A DNA stretch of 64,000 nt from M1-B18 sp048264125 (GCA_048264125.1 JBLXDM010000001.1:310001-374000), one strand, 5' to 3'; positions 1-7,577 are shown, numbered from the stretch's first letter. The notes: generated by a model not told the origin, from the sequence alone. Made by a program: numbers and translations.

Positions 1-326
1 TTAGGCAGGAATTCAATGTAGTAAAAAATTTATCGAAGCTTAAATCCGTTAGAAGCAATGCTGAGGCAGTTATTAAGGTCCGTGAAGAGTTCGGGAGCTT
101 TTCCAGCTTTCTATGGCGCTATGTGGATTTCAAACCGGTGATAAACGCCTGGGAACCGAATACCCCTATGCCTGCACAAACCGATTTGTCTGTCAAGCTT
201 AGTAAGGACCTTAAAAAACGAGGCTTTAAATTTGTAGGCCCAGTAATAATGTATTCATTCCTGCAGGCAATCGGCATGGTGGACGATCATGTAAAAACCT
301 GCCCATATCATAGCTATAACAGGTAA
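1..326 (+). CDS. tag: DNA-3-methyladenine glycosylase I, C-terminal part (cut by window edge)
   Basis: Base-excision repair glycosylase that removes 3-methyladenine from alkylated DNA in the cytoplasm. The frame (codons from base 3) is open from the window edge and stops with TAA at 324-326, so only the last ~107 codons are visible. The end carries the family signature FVGPVIMYSFLQAIGM followed by DDHVKTCPYH; in TagI of E. coli the His and Cys of this tail bind a structural zinc together with N-terminal residues that lie outside the window. Recognition rests on this signature only. The next gene starts 118 bases downstream under its own promoter. Confidence 0.85.
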   Translation, partial: RQEFNVVKNLSKLKSVRSNAEAVIKVREEFGSFSSFLWRYVDFKPVINAWEPNTPMPAQTDLSVKLSKDLKKRGFKFVGPVIMYSFLQAIGMVDDHVKTCPYHSYNR

Positions 327-374
327 ATAGGCGGGCTTTATTATACAAAAGTATAAATTGTTTACTAAAGCATA

Positions 375-431
375 TTGACAGTGAAAAACATAAATGATAA
401 GATATGAATGAAAATAAAAATATTCATTCAT
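375..431 (+). promoter_or_regulatory. sigma-A promoter with TetR-type operator for the TetR gene
   Basis: A -35 TTGACA (375-380), 17-base spacer and -10 TAAGAT (398-403) are followed at once by a perfect inverted repeat ATGAATGA (404-411), 12-base spacer, TCATTCAT (424-431). The repeat covers the expected transcription start and ends 13 bases before the regulator's ATG. A second copy with the same 8-12-8 layout lies at 1057-1084, before the FMN-binding protein gene, which makes autorepression plus control of the next two genes the likely arrangement. Confidence 0.8.
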
Positions 432-444
432 GGAGTAGATAAAT

Positions 445-1023
445 ATGGAAGATAAAAAATTACTGATATACAATTGTGGAAAAGAGCTCTTCAGCAATAA
501 TGGCTTTAAGGATACCAATATATCTCAGATTACGAAAAAGGCTGGGATGGCTGTTGGAACCTTTTATAGCTACTATCCCTCCAAGGAAAGGCTTTTTATG
601 GATATTTTTGTGGAGGAGAATACAAGGCTGAAAAAAAGCTGTCTGCAGCGTCTTGATTTAAATCAAAGTCCCTTGGAGATCACCAAGCAAATGCTGGGGC
701 TGAATCTGGAGGGGATAAGGAGCAATCCAATTCTAAAGGAATGGTATAACAAAAACGTTTCTGAAAAAATTGAGCAGCTTTTTCGTGAAGAAAAGGGTAT
801 TAAGGCAGTGGATTTTTTATTTGACAGCTTCCTAGAGCTTGTGGAACAGTGGCAGGCCCAAGGAAAAATGCGAAGGGATATCGACAGTAAAATGATCATG
901 ATGATCTTCGCTGCAATTATCAATGTAGACACCCACAAGGAGGAAATCGGCCTAGAGTATTTTCCGCAGCTTTTGGAGCATATGGCGGAGCTGATTATGA
1001 AGGGTCTAACGGACTGCTCTTGA
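445..1023 (+). CDS. TetR/AcrR family transcriptional regulator
   Basis: DNA-binding repressor of 192 residues. The N-terminal helix-turn-helix covers about residues 24-50 and ends in the typical TFYSYYPSKERLF; the rest is the variable ligand-binding helical domain, whose ligand cannot be read from sequence. Start ATG 445 has GGAG nine bases upstream. It is flanked by two identical-pattern operators (404-431 and 1057-1084), so it probably represses itself and the downstream FMN-binding/flavodoxin pair. Family assignment is firm; the inducer is unknown. Confidence 0.9.
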   Translation: MEDKKLLIYNCGKELFSNNGFKDTNISQITKKAGMAVGTFYSYYPSKERLFMDIFVEENTRLKKSCLQRLDLNQSPLEITKQMLGLNLEGIRSNPILKEWYNKNVSEKIEQLFREEKGIKAVDFLFDSFLELVEQWQAQGKMRRDIDSKMIMMIFAAIINVDTHKEEIGLEYFPQLLEHMAELIMKGLTDCS

Positions 1024-1056
1024 TAGATATAAGGAGCAGTTATTTTTCACAGGCAC

Positions 1057-1084
1057 ATGAATGAATATATTACAATTCATTCAT
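1057..1084 (+). promoter_or_regulatory. Second TetR-type operator upstream of FMN-binding protein gene
   Basis: Perfect inverted repeat ATGAATGA (1057-1064), 12-base spacer, TCATTCAT (1077-1084), the same arms and spacing as the site in the regulator's own promoter. The spacer holds TATATT (1066-1071), a candidate -10, with TTCACA (1046-1051) as a weak -35 at short spacing, so bound repressor would cover the promoter of the redox gene pair. Confidence 0.7.
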
Positions 1085-1179
1085 AACAATAAATCCTGTG
1101 AAGATGGGAGTAAATAGTAGGATATTCTACAGATGGCTGGAGGTATAAGGGAAAATTTCATTTAAAGGGGAGAAGGCAG

Positions 1180-1638
1180 ATGCGGAACGTTGAAGGAAGC
1201 AAGAGAAAACGTAAATTACGAACTGTAATACTGGTGCTTGTAGGTGTGATTGTGGTAGCTTTGATAGGCGGATTTTTAGCAAGTGAACCAGGGAGACGTG
1301 AAGTCAGGGAGCTTGTCATCGCTGACATAAATTTCGAAAGCCTGCGGGATGGAAGCTATGTTGGGGAATACACAGGAGCTAAGGACTCCTTCAGAGATAC
1401 CCAGGTTGAGGTAAGCATAAACGCTGGTAAGATTTCTGATATAAAAATACTGAAGGGGGCGCTGGATAAGGAGGGTAGGCCTGCGGAGCTGACAGGCGGT
1501 AAGAGCATTGATGATTTGTTTGACAATGTGGTGAGACTGCAGACGCTTCAGGTGGATGTCATAAGCGGCGCAACCCTTACCTCAAAGGCACATCTCAAAG
1601 CACTGGAAAATGCCTTAAAGCAGGCCCAGAAAAATTAG
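1180..1638 (+). CDS. Membrane-anchored FMN-binding domain protein
   Basis: Small one-electron carrier of the FMN_bind family (the domain of RnfG/NqrC and of extracellular flavinylated proteins), 152 residues. A basic N-terminus is followed by one membrane segment (about residues 14-33), which places the soluble domain outside the membrane. The flavinylation motif is visible as DVISGATLTS (126-135); in this family ApbE attaches FMN covalently to a threonine of SGAT. No apbE is seen in the window. It lies 22 bases before a flavodoxin-like gene and behind a TetR operator, suggesting an inducible redox pair. A second protein with the same SGATLTS motif is encoded at 42908. Confidence 0.85.
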   Translation: MRNVEGSKRKRKLRTVILVLVGVIVVALIGGFLASEPGRREVRELVIADINFESLRDGSYVGEYTGAKDSFRDTQVEVSINAGKISDIKILKGALDKEGRPAELTGGKSIDDLFDNVVRLQTLQVDVISGATLTSKAHLKALENALKQAQKN

Positions 1639-1659
1639 TTTATTACAGGAGGAGTCAAA

Positions 1660-2181
1660 ATGAAAATTGTGGTAATTTCTTATTCCTATACAGGTAATAA
1701 CGAGGCTTTAGCCGATAGTGTTGCCAAAGAGCTGTCAGCAGAGCATATTCGAATTTCAGAGAGGAAAATCAGAACAATGGGTGTTATTATTATGGATATG
1801 ATTTTTAAGCGAAGTCCTCAGGTCCAGCCATCCCCGGACAGTATAAAAAAATATGATCTTATTCTCTTTTTCGCGCCGGTTTGGATGGGGCAGGTTGCCT
1901 CACCTTTACGCAGCTACTTAAATTATCTAAAGGCATATCCCCACAAGTATGGCTTCATTTCCATCAGCGGAGGTGCTGACGCCACAAACCCGAAGCTGAT
2001 GGATGAGCTTAAAAGGAGAACTGAATCAGAGCCTGCTGTGCTTCTCGACCTTCATATTGTAGGCCTGATACCCACGGATTCAATGCCTGACCGCAAGGAT
2101 ACCTCCAAATATCGATTGAAGGAAGGGGATGTAGGAAATTTGACCAACAAGGTCTTAAAGTCTCTTAAGGATATAATTTAA
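1660..2181 (+). CDS. Flavodoxin-like protein
   Basis: Flavodoxin-fold protein of 173 residues. The N-terminal strand and FMN phosphate loop are visible (VVISYSYTGNNEALA, residues 4-18), followed by the FAPVWMGQVASP loop near residues 71-82 that normally contacts the isoalloxazine ring. A good GGAGG site precedes ATG 1660. Operon position after the FMN-binding membrane protein suggests it works as its cytoplasmic redox partner or reductase; this is inference. Its closest described relatives are generic flavodoxin/NAD(P)H dehydrogenase folds. Confidence 0.8.
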   Translation: MKIVVISYSYTGNNEALADSVAKELSAEHIRISERKIRTMGVIIMDMIFKRSPQVQPSPDSIKKYDLILFFAPVWMGQVASPLRSYLNYLKAYPHKYGFISISGGADATNPKLMDELKRRTESEPAVLLDLHIVGLIPTDSMPDRKDTSKYRLKEGDVGNLTNKVLKSLKDII

Positions 2182-2238
2182 TGATTTTTTTCTGGCCATA
2201 GGCAGCTATACAGCTGCCTGAAGGCTTTAAAAGAAGCT

Positions 2239-2754
2239 CTATTGCTGCTTTGTTGTCGCTGCAAAATTGCTTTTATAGGAAGGATAAACCACCTTTGCAA
2301 TCAAAATCAGGTTTAAAATGCCAATAGCTAAAAATAACAGCCGAACAAATGCTTCTGGTATTCCGAACAAAATAATACCATTCATATCACCACCTCCAAA
2401 AAATGAGTAAAGGATGGATAAATATAAAGGATCAATTAATAGCAGGCCTAAGGTAGTGTAGTATGCAGCAGCCTTCAGAGGCTTGCTTTTATAATGTAAA
2501 ATAAAGCGCCTTAGTAAAACCAATAGATAGCCGGTGAAAATCGCAGAGACTGCACCTGCTGAGCTAAAAACCGCTATATGAAAATCAGGGATTGAGCTAT
2601 CTATTAGTATTTGCATACCAATAATGCCTATGAATCGTATTCCCTGAAATATACCTAAGACCAATGCTATAATTAAGTGTGCTCCTTCGTGAACCAAATA
2701 ATAGCTTATGATGGCAGTCAAAACTCCCATCCACTTTCTCAGGTTACTCTTCAT
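2239..2754 (-). CDS. Multi-pass membrane protein with HEGAH (HExxH) metalloprotease-like motif
   Basis: About 171 residues with four to five membrane segments. HEGAH in the first membrane segment matches the zinc-binding HExxH of site-2-protease (M50) type membrane peptidases, but I do not see a clear distal NPDG-type ligand motif, so catalysis is unproven. The start is set at ATG 2754, which has GGGAGG six bases upstream; a longer frame from 2838 would run into the preceding gene. It overlaps the end of the HTH regulator gene by 11 bases, so the two are translationally coupled. Confidence 0.65.
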   Translation of the reverse strand: MKSNLRKWMGVLTAIISYYLVHEGAHLIIALVLGIFQGIRFIGIIGMQILIDSSIPDFHIAVFSSAGAVSAIFTGYLLVLLRRFILHYKSKPLKAAAYYTTLGLLLIDPLYLSILYSFFGGGDMNGIILFGIPEAFVRLLFLAIGILNLILIAKVVYPSYKSNFAATTKQQ

Positions 2755-3280
2755 AAAATCCTCCCCTTTCAACAGTCGGTGACGAAATAAGGGTAATATT
2801 TCTAGGTATTCTATATCCATTCCTTTCGAAATTAACATATCTTTTTACGACATCAAATACATCCTCAATAAATGAATTAAACTCATCGTCCGAAAGCAAA
2901 AGTACATTGTCTGAAATAAACAATCGATCCTTTATGGGATTGGCATCCTTCTTTTGAAAATAGTCTGTGAAGTTTGTCAATAGCCTAATAATTGATATAT
3001 GAACATTTTTTTCGATCTGCTCTTGAGAGGCACACCCGTCTAATAGCGTACTCATGCTTAATGCATATTCCCTCTCATATGTGCCTCGTATTTTTTCCTC
3101 CTGTACGACAATAAGCAGTCCACTATCATATAATGTGTTAATGTGGCGATATAATGTCGTCCTGGGAATATCCTTCATAAGCTCAGCCAATTGTCCGACG
3201 GTTGCACTTTCCATAGCAGATAAATGCTGAATAATACGTATTCGTGCAGGGTTTAATAAAACCTCACCCAAATTTTTCAT
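2744..3280 (-). CDS. ArsR-like winged-helix transcriptional regulator
   Basis: Regulator of 178 residues. The N-terminal winged helix is plain: NPARIRIIQHLS (10-21), ATVGQLAELM, then the recognition helix TTLYRHINTLYDSGLL (about 41-56). The C-terminal two thirds are helical and of unknown role. It is coupled to the membrane HExxH protein downstream and has a near-consensus promoter with an inverted repeat across it, so autoregulation is likely. This N-terminal type (HTH_20/ArsR-like) is common in clostridial regulators of small membrane-protein operons. Confidence 0.8.
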   Translation of the reverse strand: MKNLGEVLLNPARIRIIQHLSAMESATVGQLAELMKDIPRTTLYRHINTLYDSGLLIVVQEEKIRGTYEREYALSMSTLLDGCASQEQIEKNVHISIIRLLTNFTDYFQKKDANPIKDRLFISDNVLLLSDDEFNSFIEDVFDVVKRYVNFERNGYRIPRNITLISSPTVERGGFYEE

Positions 3281-3304
3281 AAAAACCCCCCCATTTTTTT
3301 ATTG

Positions 3305-3345
3305 ATTCCAATTATAATTATAATACCAATAATGGAATTAATCAA
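3305..3345 (-). promoter_or_regulatory. Promoter with overlapping inverted repeat for HTH-regulator operon
   Basis: On the minus strand: -35 TTGATT (3340-3345), 17-base spacer, -10 TATAAT (3317-3322), with a second TATAAT directly after it (3311-3316). The arms ATTCCA (3305-3310) and TGGAAT (3333-3338) form an inverted repeat that brackets the -10, a plausible site for the regulator itself. Confidence 0.65.
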
Positions 3346-3390
3346 CGATTAAATATTATAATAAATCAAATAGCTCGGTATGTGAAAACA

Positions 3391-3424
3391 TGTTATAATA
3401 AAAAAGTTAGAAAAACCTAACTAA
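3391..3424 (+). promoter_or_regulatory. Extended -10 promoter and inverted repeat before nitrogenase-like operon
   Basis: TGTTATAAT (3391-3399) is an extended -10 (TGnTATAAT); the -35 is weak. The inverted repeat AGTTAG (3405-3410), AAAAAC, CTAACT (3417-3422) sits at the expected start of transcription and ends in a T-rich run, ACTTTTTT. It could be an operator (the arms recall DtxR/IdeR-type TTAG...CTAA sites) or a short leader hairpin. Confidence 0.45.
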
Positions 3425-3477
3425 ACTTTTTTATGATTTGATTAAGCAACAGGGGATTGTATAGGAGGTATGTATAA

Positions 3478-3519
3478 ATGAAAAAGCTAAACTGCTGTAA
3501 GGGAGGTATAACAAAATGA
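3478..3519 (+). CDS. 13-codon Cys-Cys leader ORF coupled to the nitrogenase-like gene
   Basis: Predicted peptide MKKLNCCKGGITK. It has its own strong AGGAGGT (3463-3469), eight bases before ATG 3478, and its TGA stop (3517-3519) overlaps the next gene's ATG (3516-3518) as ATGA. The ribosome-binding site of the next gene (GGGAGG, 3501-3506) lies inside this ORF, so translating it must affect initiation downstream. It could be a regulatory leader peptide or a small metal-binding/modified peptide. No known family is recognised; existence as a translated ORF is inferred from signals only. Confidence 0.5.
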   Translation: MKKLNCCKGGITK

Positions 3520-4814
3520 AGGAGCTAATGCACTTAAGGCGTTTGTCCGCCGTTAAATCCAACAATGGTATAAAATTCTTAACGCCTGCTGTTTCCCCTG
3601 GAACCCATTGCCCTATGCGTATCGCTTCAGTAATCGTGGAGGACATAGAGGGGCTATCTTCTCTGCTTGTCGGTATGCAGGAGTGTACAACCCACTCGCG
3701 GCTCTTCAGCCCCAAGCCAGAGGGCAGTAAAGGAGAGCTACATTGGCTATATGTACTGGAGGGCCATGAAATTGTTTTTGGTTGTCGAGAGGGACTTATG
3801 GAGGCCCTAAGGGAAATGGATGAGGCCGGTGCAAAGGCGATACTGGTGATTGCCACCTGTGTGCCGGAGCTGATAGGGGAGGATATCGAGGGGATTATAT
3901 ACGAAATACAGCCAGAGCTGAAGGCACGGGTAACCTATGTGATGCTGGGGCAATTTAAAAATGTCAGCTATCCGCCCGGCTCGTGGAAAACAATGGAGGC
4001 CCTTGAAGGGCTAATGGAAGAAAAGGAAAAAAAGCCACTGCTGGTTAATGTTTTGGGGCGTTCGCCGGAGGAGGATCATATACCGATGCCTTCGCTGCTG
4101 CCTGAGCTCCAAGCCCGTGGTATTGTATTACGCTATCTTGCACCGGGGGCTTCACTGGAGGATTTTCAAAATGGGCCGGAGGCTGCTTTAAATTTAGTGG
4201 TATCACCCTATACCCAACCCTTAGCTGTCAAAATGGAGGAGGACTTCGGTGTGCCCTACCTTGCACTACATAATCGGTATAGCATTGAAGAAATCGACAG
4301 GGTCTATTCTGAAATTGCAAAAGACCTGAACATATCCTGGGGCAATGCCTTTGAAGAGGAGCGTCAGGAGGCTCTCGCACTGCAAAACCAAGCAAAGGAG
4401 AGGCTGGAGGGACTCAAATACATATCTTCCCTGAGGATAGATCTACCCCTTCCATTGGCGATTTACCTTAACAGCCTTGGCATGGAGGCTTTGCTGCTGC
4501 ACCTTGAGGAGTTCTATCCTGAGGATAAGGCGCATGCGCAGCAGCTTATAGCAACGGGTCAAGACCCATGGATATGTAGAATGGTCAATACTGAAGCGGA
4601 TTTACCTATTATGGAGAAGCTTGAGCCGGACCTGTACTTTGGTTTTTTGCAAAATGCCAGTCCGACAGCACCTTGCGTATCGGATATGTTTGATTTTTAT
4701 GGTCAGACGGGCTATGGACGAACAAGTCGCCTGTTGAAAAGAATATTTGAGACTTTAGATGAAATAGAAATATCACGAAGGGGAGGAAATGCACATGGGT
4801 CTTCATCGATTTAA
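3516..4814 (+). CDS. Nitrogenase component 1-like protein, subunit A (NifD/NifE/BchN superfamily)
   Basis: Oxidoreductase of the nitrogenase component 1 superfamily, 432 residues. Three cysteines fall where Fe-S ligands are expected: C32 in GTHCP, C57 in VGMQECTTHSR, and C115 in TCVPELIGEDIEG, the last matching the C-x-x-E-x-I-G-D-D motif of NifE/NifK. HEIVFGCREGLMEAL (84-98) corresponds to the EKDIVFGG-x-x-KL motif of NifD. The C32-C57 spacing equals that of DPOR subunit BchN (C26, C51, C112). The GGGAGG site is nine bases before ATG. It overlaps the second subunit gene. No NifH-type reductase, NifB or maturation gene is in the window, so substrate and electron donor are unknown. Confidence 0.8.
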   Translation: MKELMHLRRLSAVKSNNGIKFLTPAVSPGTHCPMRIASVIVEDIEGLSSLLVGMQECTTHSRLFSPKPEGSKGELHWLYVLEGHEIVFGCREGLMEALREMDEAGAKAILVIATCVPELIGEDIEGIIYEIQPELKARVTYVMLGQFKNVSYPPGSWKTMEALEGLMEEKEKKPLLVNVLGRSPEEDHIPMPSLLPELQARGIVLRYLAPGASLEDFQNGPEAALNLVVSPYTQPLAVKMEEDFGVPYLALHNRYSIEEIDRVYSEIAKDLNISWGNAFEEERQEALALQNQAKERLEGLKYISSLRIDLPLPLAIYLNSLGMEALLLHLEEFYPEDKAHAQQLIATGQDPWICRMVNTEADLPIMEKLEPDLYFGFLQNASPTAPCVSDMFDFYGQTGYGRTSRLLKRIFETLDEIEISRRGGNAHGSSSI

Positions 4815-6024
4815 GCCTCTGCCATCAGGACGAATGGGCATTCTTTCGACATTGGCAACCATCCATAAAGCGGCACTTGTGGAGTTTGGCTGCATGGGTC
4901 ACATGCTCTACAGTGGCGTAACATTAAAGCACGCAGGGGTACATGAAGGCTGCAGGCTGTATTCCACCCACATAGACGAGACGGACATTGCCTTAGGCGA
5001 CTCAACCAGGCTGAATCATACGATTGCAAATGTCGTAAAGCAAAATAATCCGAAGGTTATTTTTCTGCTGCCCTCCGCCATACCTGAGGTAATAGGAACG
5101 GACCTGCCTGCCCTTTGCCAAGAGCTGCAGCAGGATTATCCTGATGTCCGATTGCTGCCCTTCGGCTATGGTGGTTTTGACATAATCCAGCATCGTGGGG
5201 TTCAGGAGGCCCTTTTGCTGCTGGTGAAGGCTTTACCTAAAGAAATAGAAAAAACACCTCGACCAACCCTTAATATCATTGGCTCCTGTGCGGATATATT
5301 CCGTTTTCAGGCAGATACAGCAGAAATACTACGGATAATGGAGGGGGCCTTCGAAATGAAGCCAGTTGCCGTAATGACCTCCGATACCTCCGTAGAGGAG
5401 ATTGAAAAAATGGGAAGCGCCCATATCAATCTTGTTATACGCCGGGAGGGAGAAGCTGCTGCGAAGCATTTAGAGGAGCGCTTTGGAACGCCATACCTCA
5501 TGGGAAGGCCCTATGGCATTGAAGGCACAATAAAGTGGCTGGAGGAGGTGGCTGAAATCGCAGGTTTAAGCATAGACAGCACCTTCATCAAGGAGGAAAG
5601 AGGTATGGCTCGTAGTCGCTTGATACCTGTAATGCCTGCCTTAAGGCATATGATTCGTTCGCATCCGGAGGAGGCAACCCTGTCCTTAGGCGGTCATGCC
5701 GATGTGGTAAAGGGGATATTATCCTTTGCCTGCAATGAGCTTTCTCTTATCAAAGGCACCTGCTGGTGTGATTGTCCCGATATGGGCAGCGCTGAGCTTC
5801 CATACCTTTCAGAAAAAGAATGGACTAAGGTAATCCAGCAGCATGATAAGGGCTTGCTGATGGCCAGCGGAGAGGCATTGGAATGGGCGGGCCGCTCCAG
5901 TGACATGCAAATTTCCAACCCTGATACAAAATGGCGCCTGCATCCCTACGAGCCCCCCTTCGTCGGATTTCGCGGTGCGGTACATTTGGTAAATTTGTGG
6001 ATTAACGCCAGCAACGAGGATTGA
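4795..6024 (+). CDS. Nitrogenase component 1-like protein, subunit B
   Basis: Second nitrogenase-superfamily subunit, 409 residues from ATG 4795, chosen because GGAGG lies eight bases upstream; ATG 4789 would leave two. Recognisable: HIDETDIALGDSTRL, like the E-x-DIVFGG-x-x-KL motif, and SAIPEVIGTDL, which matches the C-x-x-E-x-IGDD motif but has lost the cysteine. Only C33 (EFGCMGHM) remains of the N-terminal cluster cysteines. With three Cys in subunit A, this suggests one shared [4Fe-4S] cluster of the DPOR/COR kind, not an [8Fe-7S] P-cluster. A CWCDC run (C323, C325, C327) is an unusual extra metal-site candidate. It overlaps the upstream gene by 20 bases. Confidence 0.8.
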   Translation: MGLHRFKPLPSGRMGILSTLATIHKAALVEFGCMGHMLYSGVTLKHAGVHEGCRLYSTHIDETDIALGDSTRLNHTIANVVKQNNPKVIFLLPSAIPEVIGTDLPALCQELQQDYPDVRLLPFGYGGFDIIQHRGVQEALLLLVKALPKEIEKTPRPTLNIIGSCADIFRFQADTAEILRIMEGAFEMKPVAVMTSDTSVEEIEKMGSAHINLVIRREGEAAAKHLEERFGTPYLMGRPYGIEGTIKWLEEVAEIAGLSIDSTFIKEERGMARSRLIPVMPALRHMIRSHPEEATLSLGGHADVVKGILSFACNELSLIKGTCWCDCPDMGSAELPYLSEKEWTKVIQQHDKGLLMASGEALEWAGRSSDMQISNPDTKWRLHPYEPPFVGFRGAVHLVNLWINASNED

Positions 6025-6039
6025 TAATGCAAGCTATAA

Positions 6040-6097
6040 AAGCACCTCAGCTCAAGTGAGACCATTGAAAAAGTGGCCTCACCAAGCTTGGGTGCTT
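6040..6097 (+). terminator. Long imperfect hairpin after nitrogenase-like operon
   Basis: AAGCACC (6040-6046) pairs with GGGTGCTT (6090-6097), with further imperfect pairing inside (GTGAGACCA with TGGCCTCAC). The tail is only moderately T-rich (ATATATTTCC), so it is a probable rather than classic intrinsic terminator. Confidence 0.5.
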
Positions 6098-6171
6098 ATA
6101 TATTTCCTTCTAAGAACTATATTGTGTTGCAAATCAGAATCCAATCGTTAAAAAGAAATTTCAGCATCCTA

Positions 6172-6215
6172 TTGTTTGTAGGTAATCTCCTATTGTATAT
6201 TTATCTTAGAGATTA
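6172..6215 (+). promoter_or_regulatory. Candidate promoter and inverted repeat upstream of galM
   Basis: TTGTTT (6172-6177), 18-base spacer, TATATT (6196-6201). The arms TAATCTC (6183-6189) and GAGATTA (6209-6215) flank the -10 and may be an operator. No regulator is assigned. Confidence 0.4.
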
Positions 6216-6253
6216 TTTACATGGATTTCCATATTCATAAAGGAAGAGAGATG

Positions 6254-7303
6254 ATGAGTATGAAAGTGGCAAGGGTGTGTAACGCACCGGATGGGAAGGA
6301 AATACGCGTTTTTACACTTGTCAATGCGTCTGGCATGAGGGCAGAGCTATGCAATATTGGAGCCTCGGTGCTATCATTGTATACCCCCGACAGATGGGGG
6401 AAATATGAGGATATTGTTCTGGGCTATGAAAGACTTGAAAGCTATCTAGACAACAGTAAATTCCTAGGTGCCGTTATCGGCAGACATGCCAACAGAATAG
6501 AAGACGCTGCATTTGAGCTTGGTGGCATTAAATATGAGCTCGCAAGGAATGAGGGGAACAATCATCTTCACGGGGGATACAGGGGCTTTGGCAGAGCTAT
6601 ATGGGATACAGAAATTGCGAATGCTGATAGTGTGACCCTAAGCTACTTTAGCAAGGATACGGAGGAGGGATACCCCGGAAGCCTTCAGGTGAAGGTCATC
6701 TACACCCTTACAGCCGATAATGGACTCAGAATAGACTATTATGCGACCTCCGATAAAGACACGGTGGTAAACCTGACAAATCACAGCTATTTCAATCTTG
6801 TAGGCCACGCTGCAGGAGATATCAGTAAGCATCAGCTAATGATTGCAGCAGATGCTTTTACTCCAATCGATGAAAATAGTATTCCGACCGGTGAAATCAG
6901 AGCTGTAGGGGATACCGAATTGGATTTCCGAAATATGAAGGAAATTGGTAATGGCCTGGGTAGCGGTGAGGAGCAAATAATAAAGGGCAAGGGCTATGAC
7001 CATAATTTTGTGCTGAATAGCAGCGGCGATATAACAAAAAAGGCGGCTGAGGTCTATGAACCCATCTGTGGAAGAAAAATGGAGGTCTACACGACAAAGC
7101 CGGGAATACAATTCTACTCCGGCAATCATCTTGAGGGCTCAGATGTGGGTAAAGGTGGAGTCATCTATAAAAAGCGGAGCGGATTTTGTTTGGAAACCCA
7201 ATATTTTCCCAATGCCTTAAAGCATCAGCATTTTCCCTCCTGCGTTTTAAAAAAGGGAGAGGAATACAGGCACACCACAATATATAAATTTCAAGTAAAG
7301 TAG
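6254..7303 (+). CDS. galM: Aldose 1-epimerase (mutarotase)
   Basis: Interconverts the alpha and beta anomers of aldoses such as galactose, glucose or xylose in the cytoplasm, about 349 residues. Family marks in order: GRHANRI, the active-site His region NNHLHGGYRGF, the second His in NLTNHSYFNL, and the catalytic Glu in FCLETQYFPNA near the C-terminus. Several ATGs are clustered (6251, 6254, 6260); 6254 gives the best distance to AGGAAG, and 6221 has no ribosome site. It precedes the xylose transporter and xylA/xylB genes, so xylose anomers are a likely substrate here; it may be transcribed separately. Confidence 0.9.
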   Translation: MSMKVARVCNAPDGKEIRVFTLVNASGMRAELCNIGASVLSLYTPDRWGKYEDIVLGYERLESYLDNSKFLGAVIGRHANRIEDAAFELGGIKYELARNEGNNHLHGGYRGFGRAIWDTEIANADSVTLSYFSKDTEEGYPGSLQVKVIYTLTADNGLRIDYYATSDKDTVVNLTNHSYFNLVGHAAGDISKHQLMIAADAFTPIDENSIPTGEIRAVGDTELDFRNMKEIGNGLGSGEEQIIKGKGYDHNFVLNSSGDITKKAAEVYEPICGRKMEVYTTKPGIQFYSGNHLEGSDVGKGGVIYKKRSGFCLETQYFPNALKHQHFPSCVLKKGEEYRHTTIYKFQVK

Positions 7304-7392
7304 TATAAGCTTCATTTAGAGCATAGAAAAAGCCTAGATGATTTTTCAGAATAACTTTTTATAGTCATTTTAAAAATACTTTTTAAAGTGGG

Positions 7393-7421
7393 TTGAAAAA
7401 GAATTGGAAATATTTTATAAT
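7393..7421 (+). promoter_or_regulatory. sigma-A promoter of the xylose operon
   Basis: TTGAAA (7393-7398), exactly 17 bases, TATAAT (7416-7421). It lies 157 bases before the binding-protein start, leaving a long leader that contains the inverted repeat at 7469-7493. Confidence 0.7.
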
Positions 7422-7468
7422 TATCTTAGAGTCATCATCGGGATATAAAGTGGCTCATTTTAGTAAAG

Positions 7469-7493
7469 GATTAGTAGTGCGCAATACTAATCC
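7469..7493 (+). promoter_or_regulatory. Inverted repeat in xylose-operon leader, candidate XylR operator
   Basis: GGATTAGTA (7469-7477), GTGCGCA, TACTAATCC (7485-7493): a perfect 9-base inverted repeat with no T-run after it. TTAGTA...TACTAA resembles the TTAGTT...AACTAA cores of Firmicutes XylR (ROK) sites, and a ROK regulator is encoded in this operon. It could instead act as an RNA hairpin. Confidence 0.4.
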
Positions 7494-7577
7494 CTTAATA
7501 GCATGGGCTATTAAAACTGTACAGGCTGACATTGTATTGACTCGCTTCAATTAAAAAAGAAAATAGGGGGTCTATTG

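Noticed and set aside
2200..2219. Hairpin AGGCAGCT-ATAC-AGCTGCCT between convergent genes
   Set aside because: Good stem but no T-run on the proper side for either strand, so I did not list it as a terminator.
3346..6250. NifH-like reductase or Fe-S maturation gene beside the nitrogenase-like pair
   Set aside because: No frame on either strand near the pair has a P-loop or the Cys pattern of NifH.
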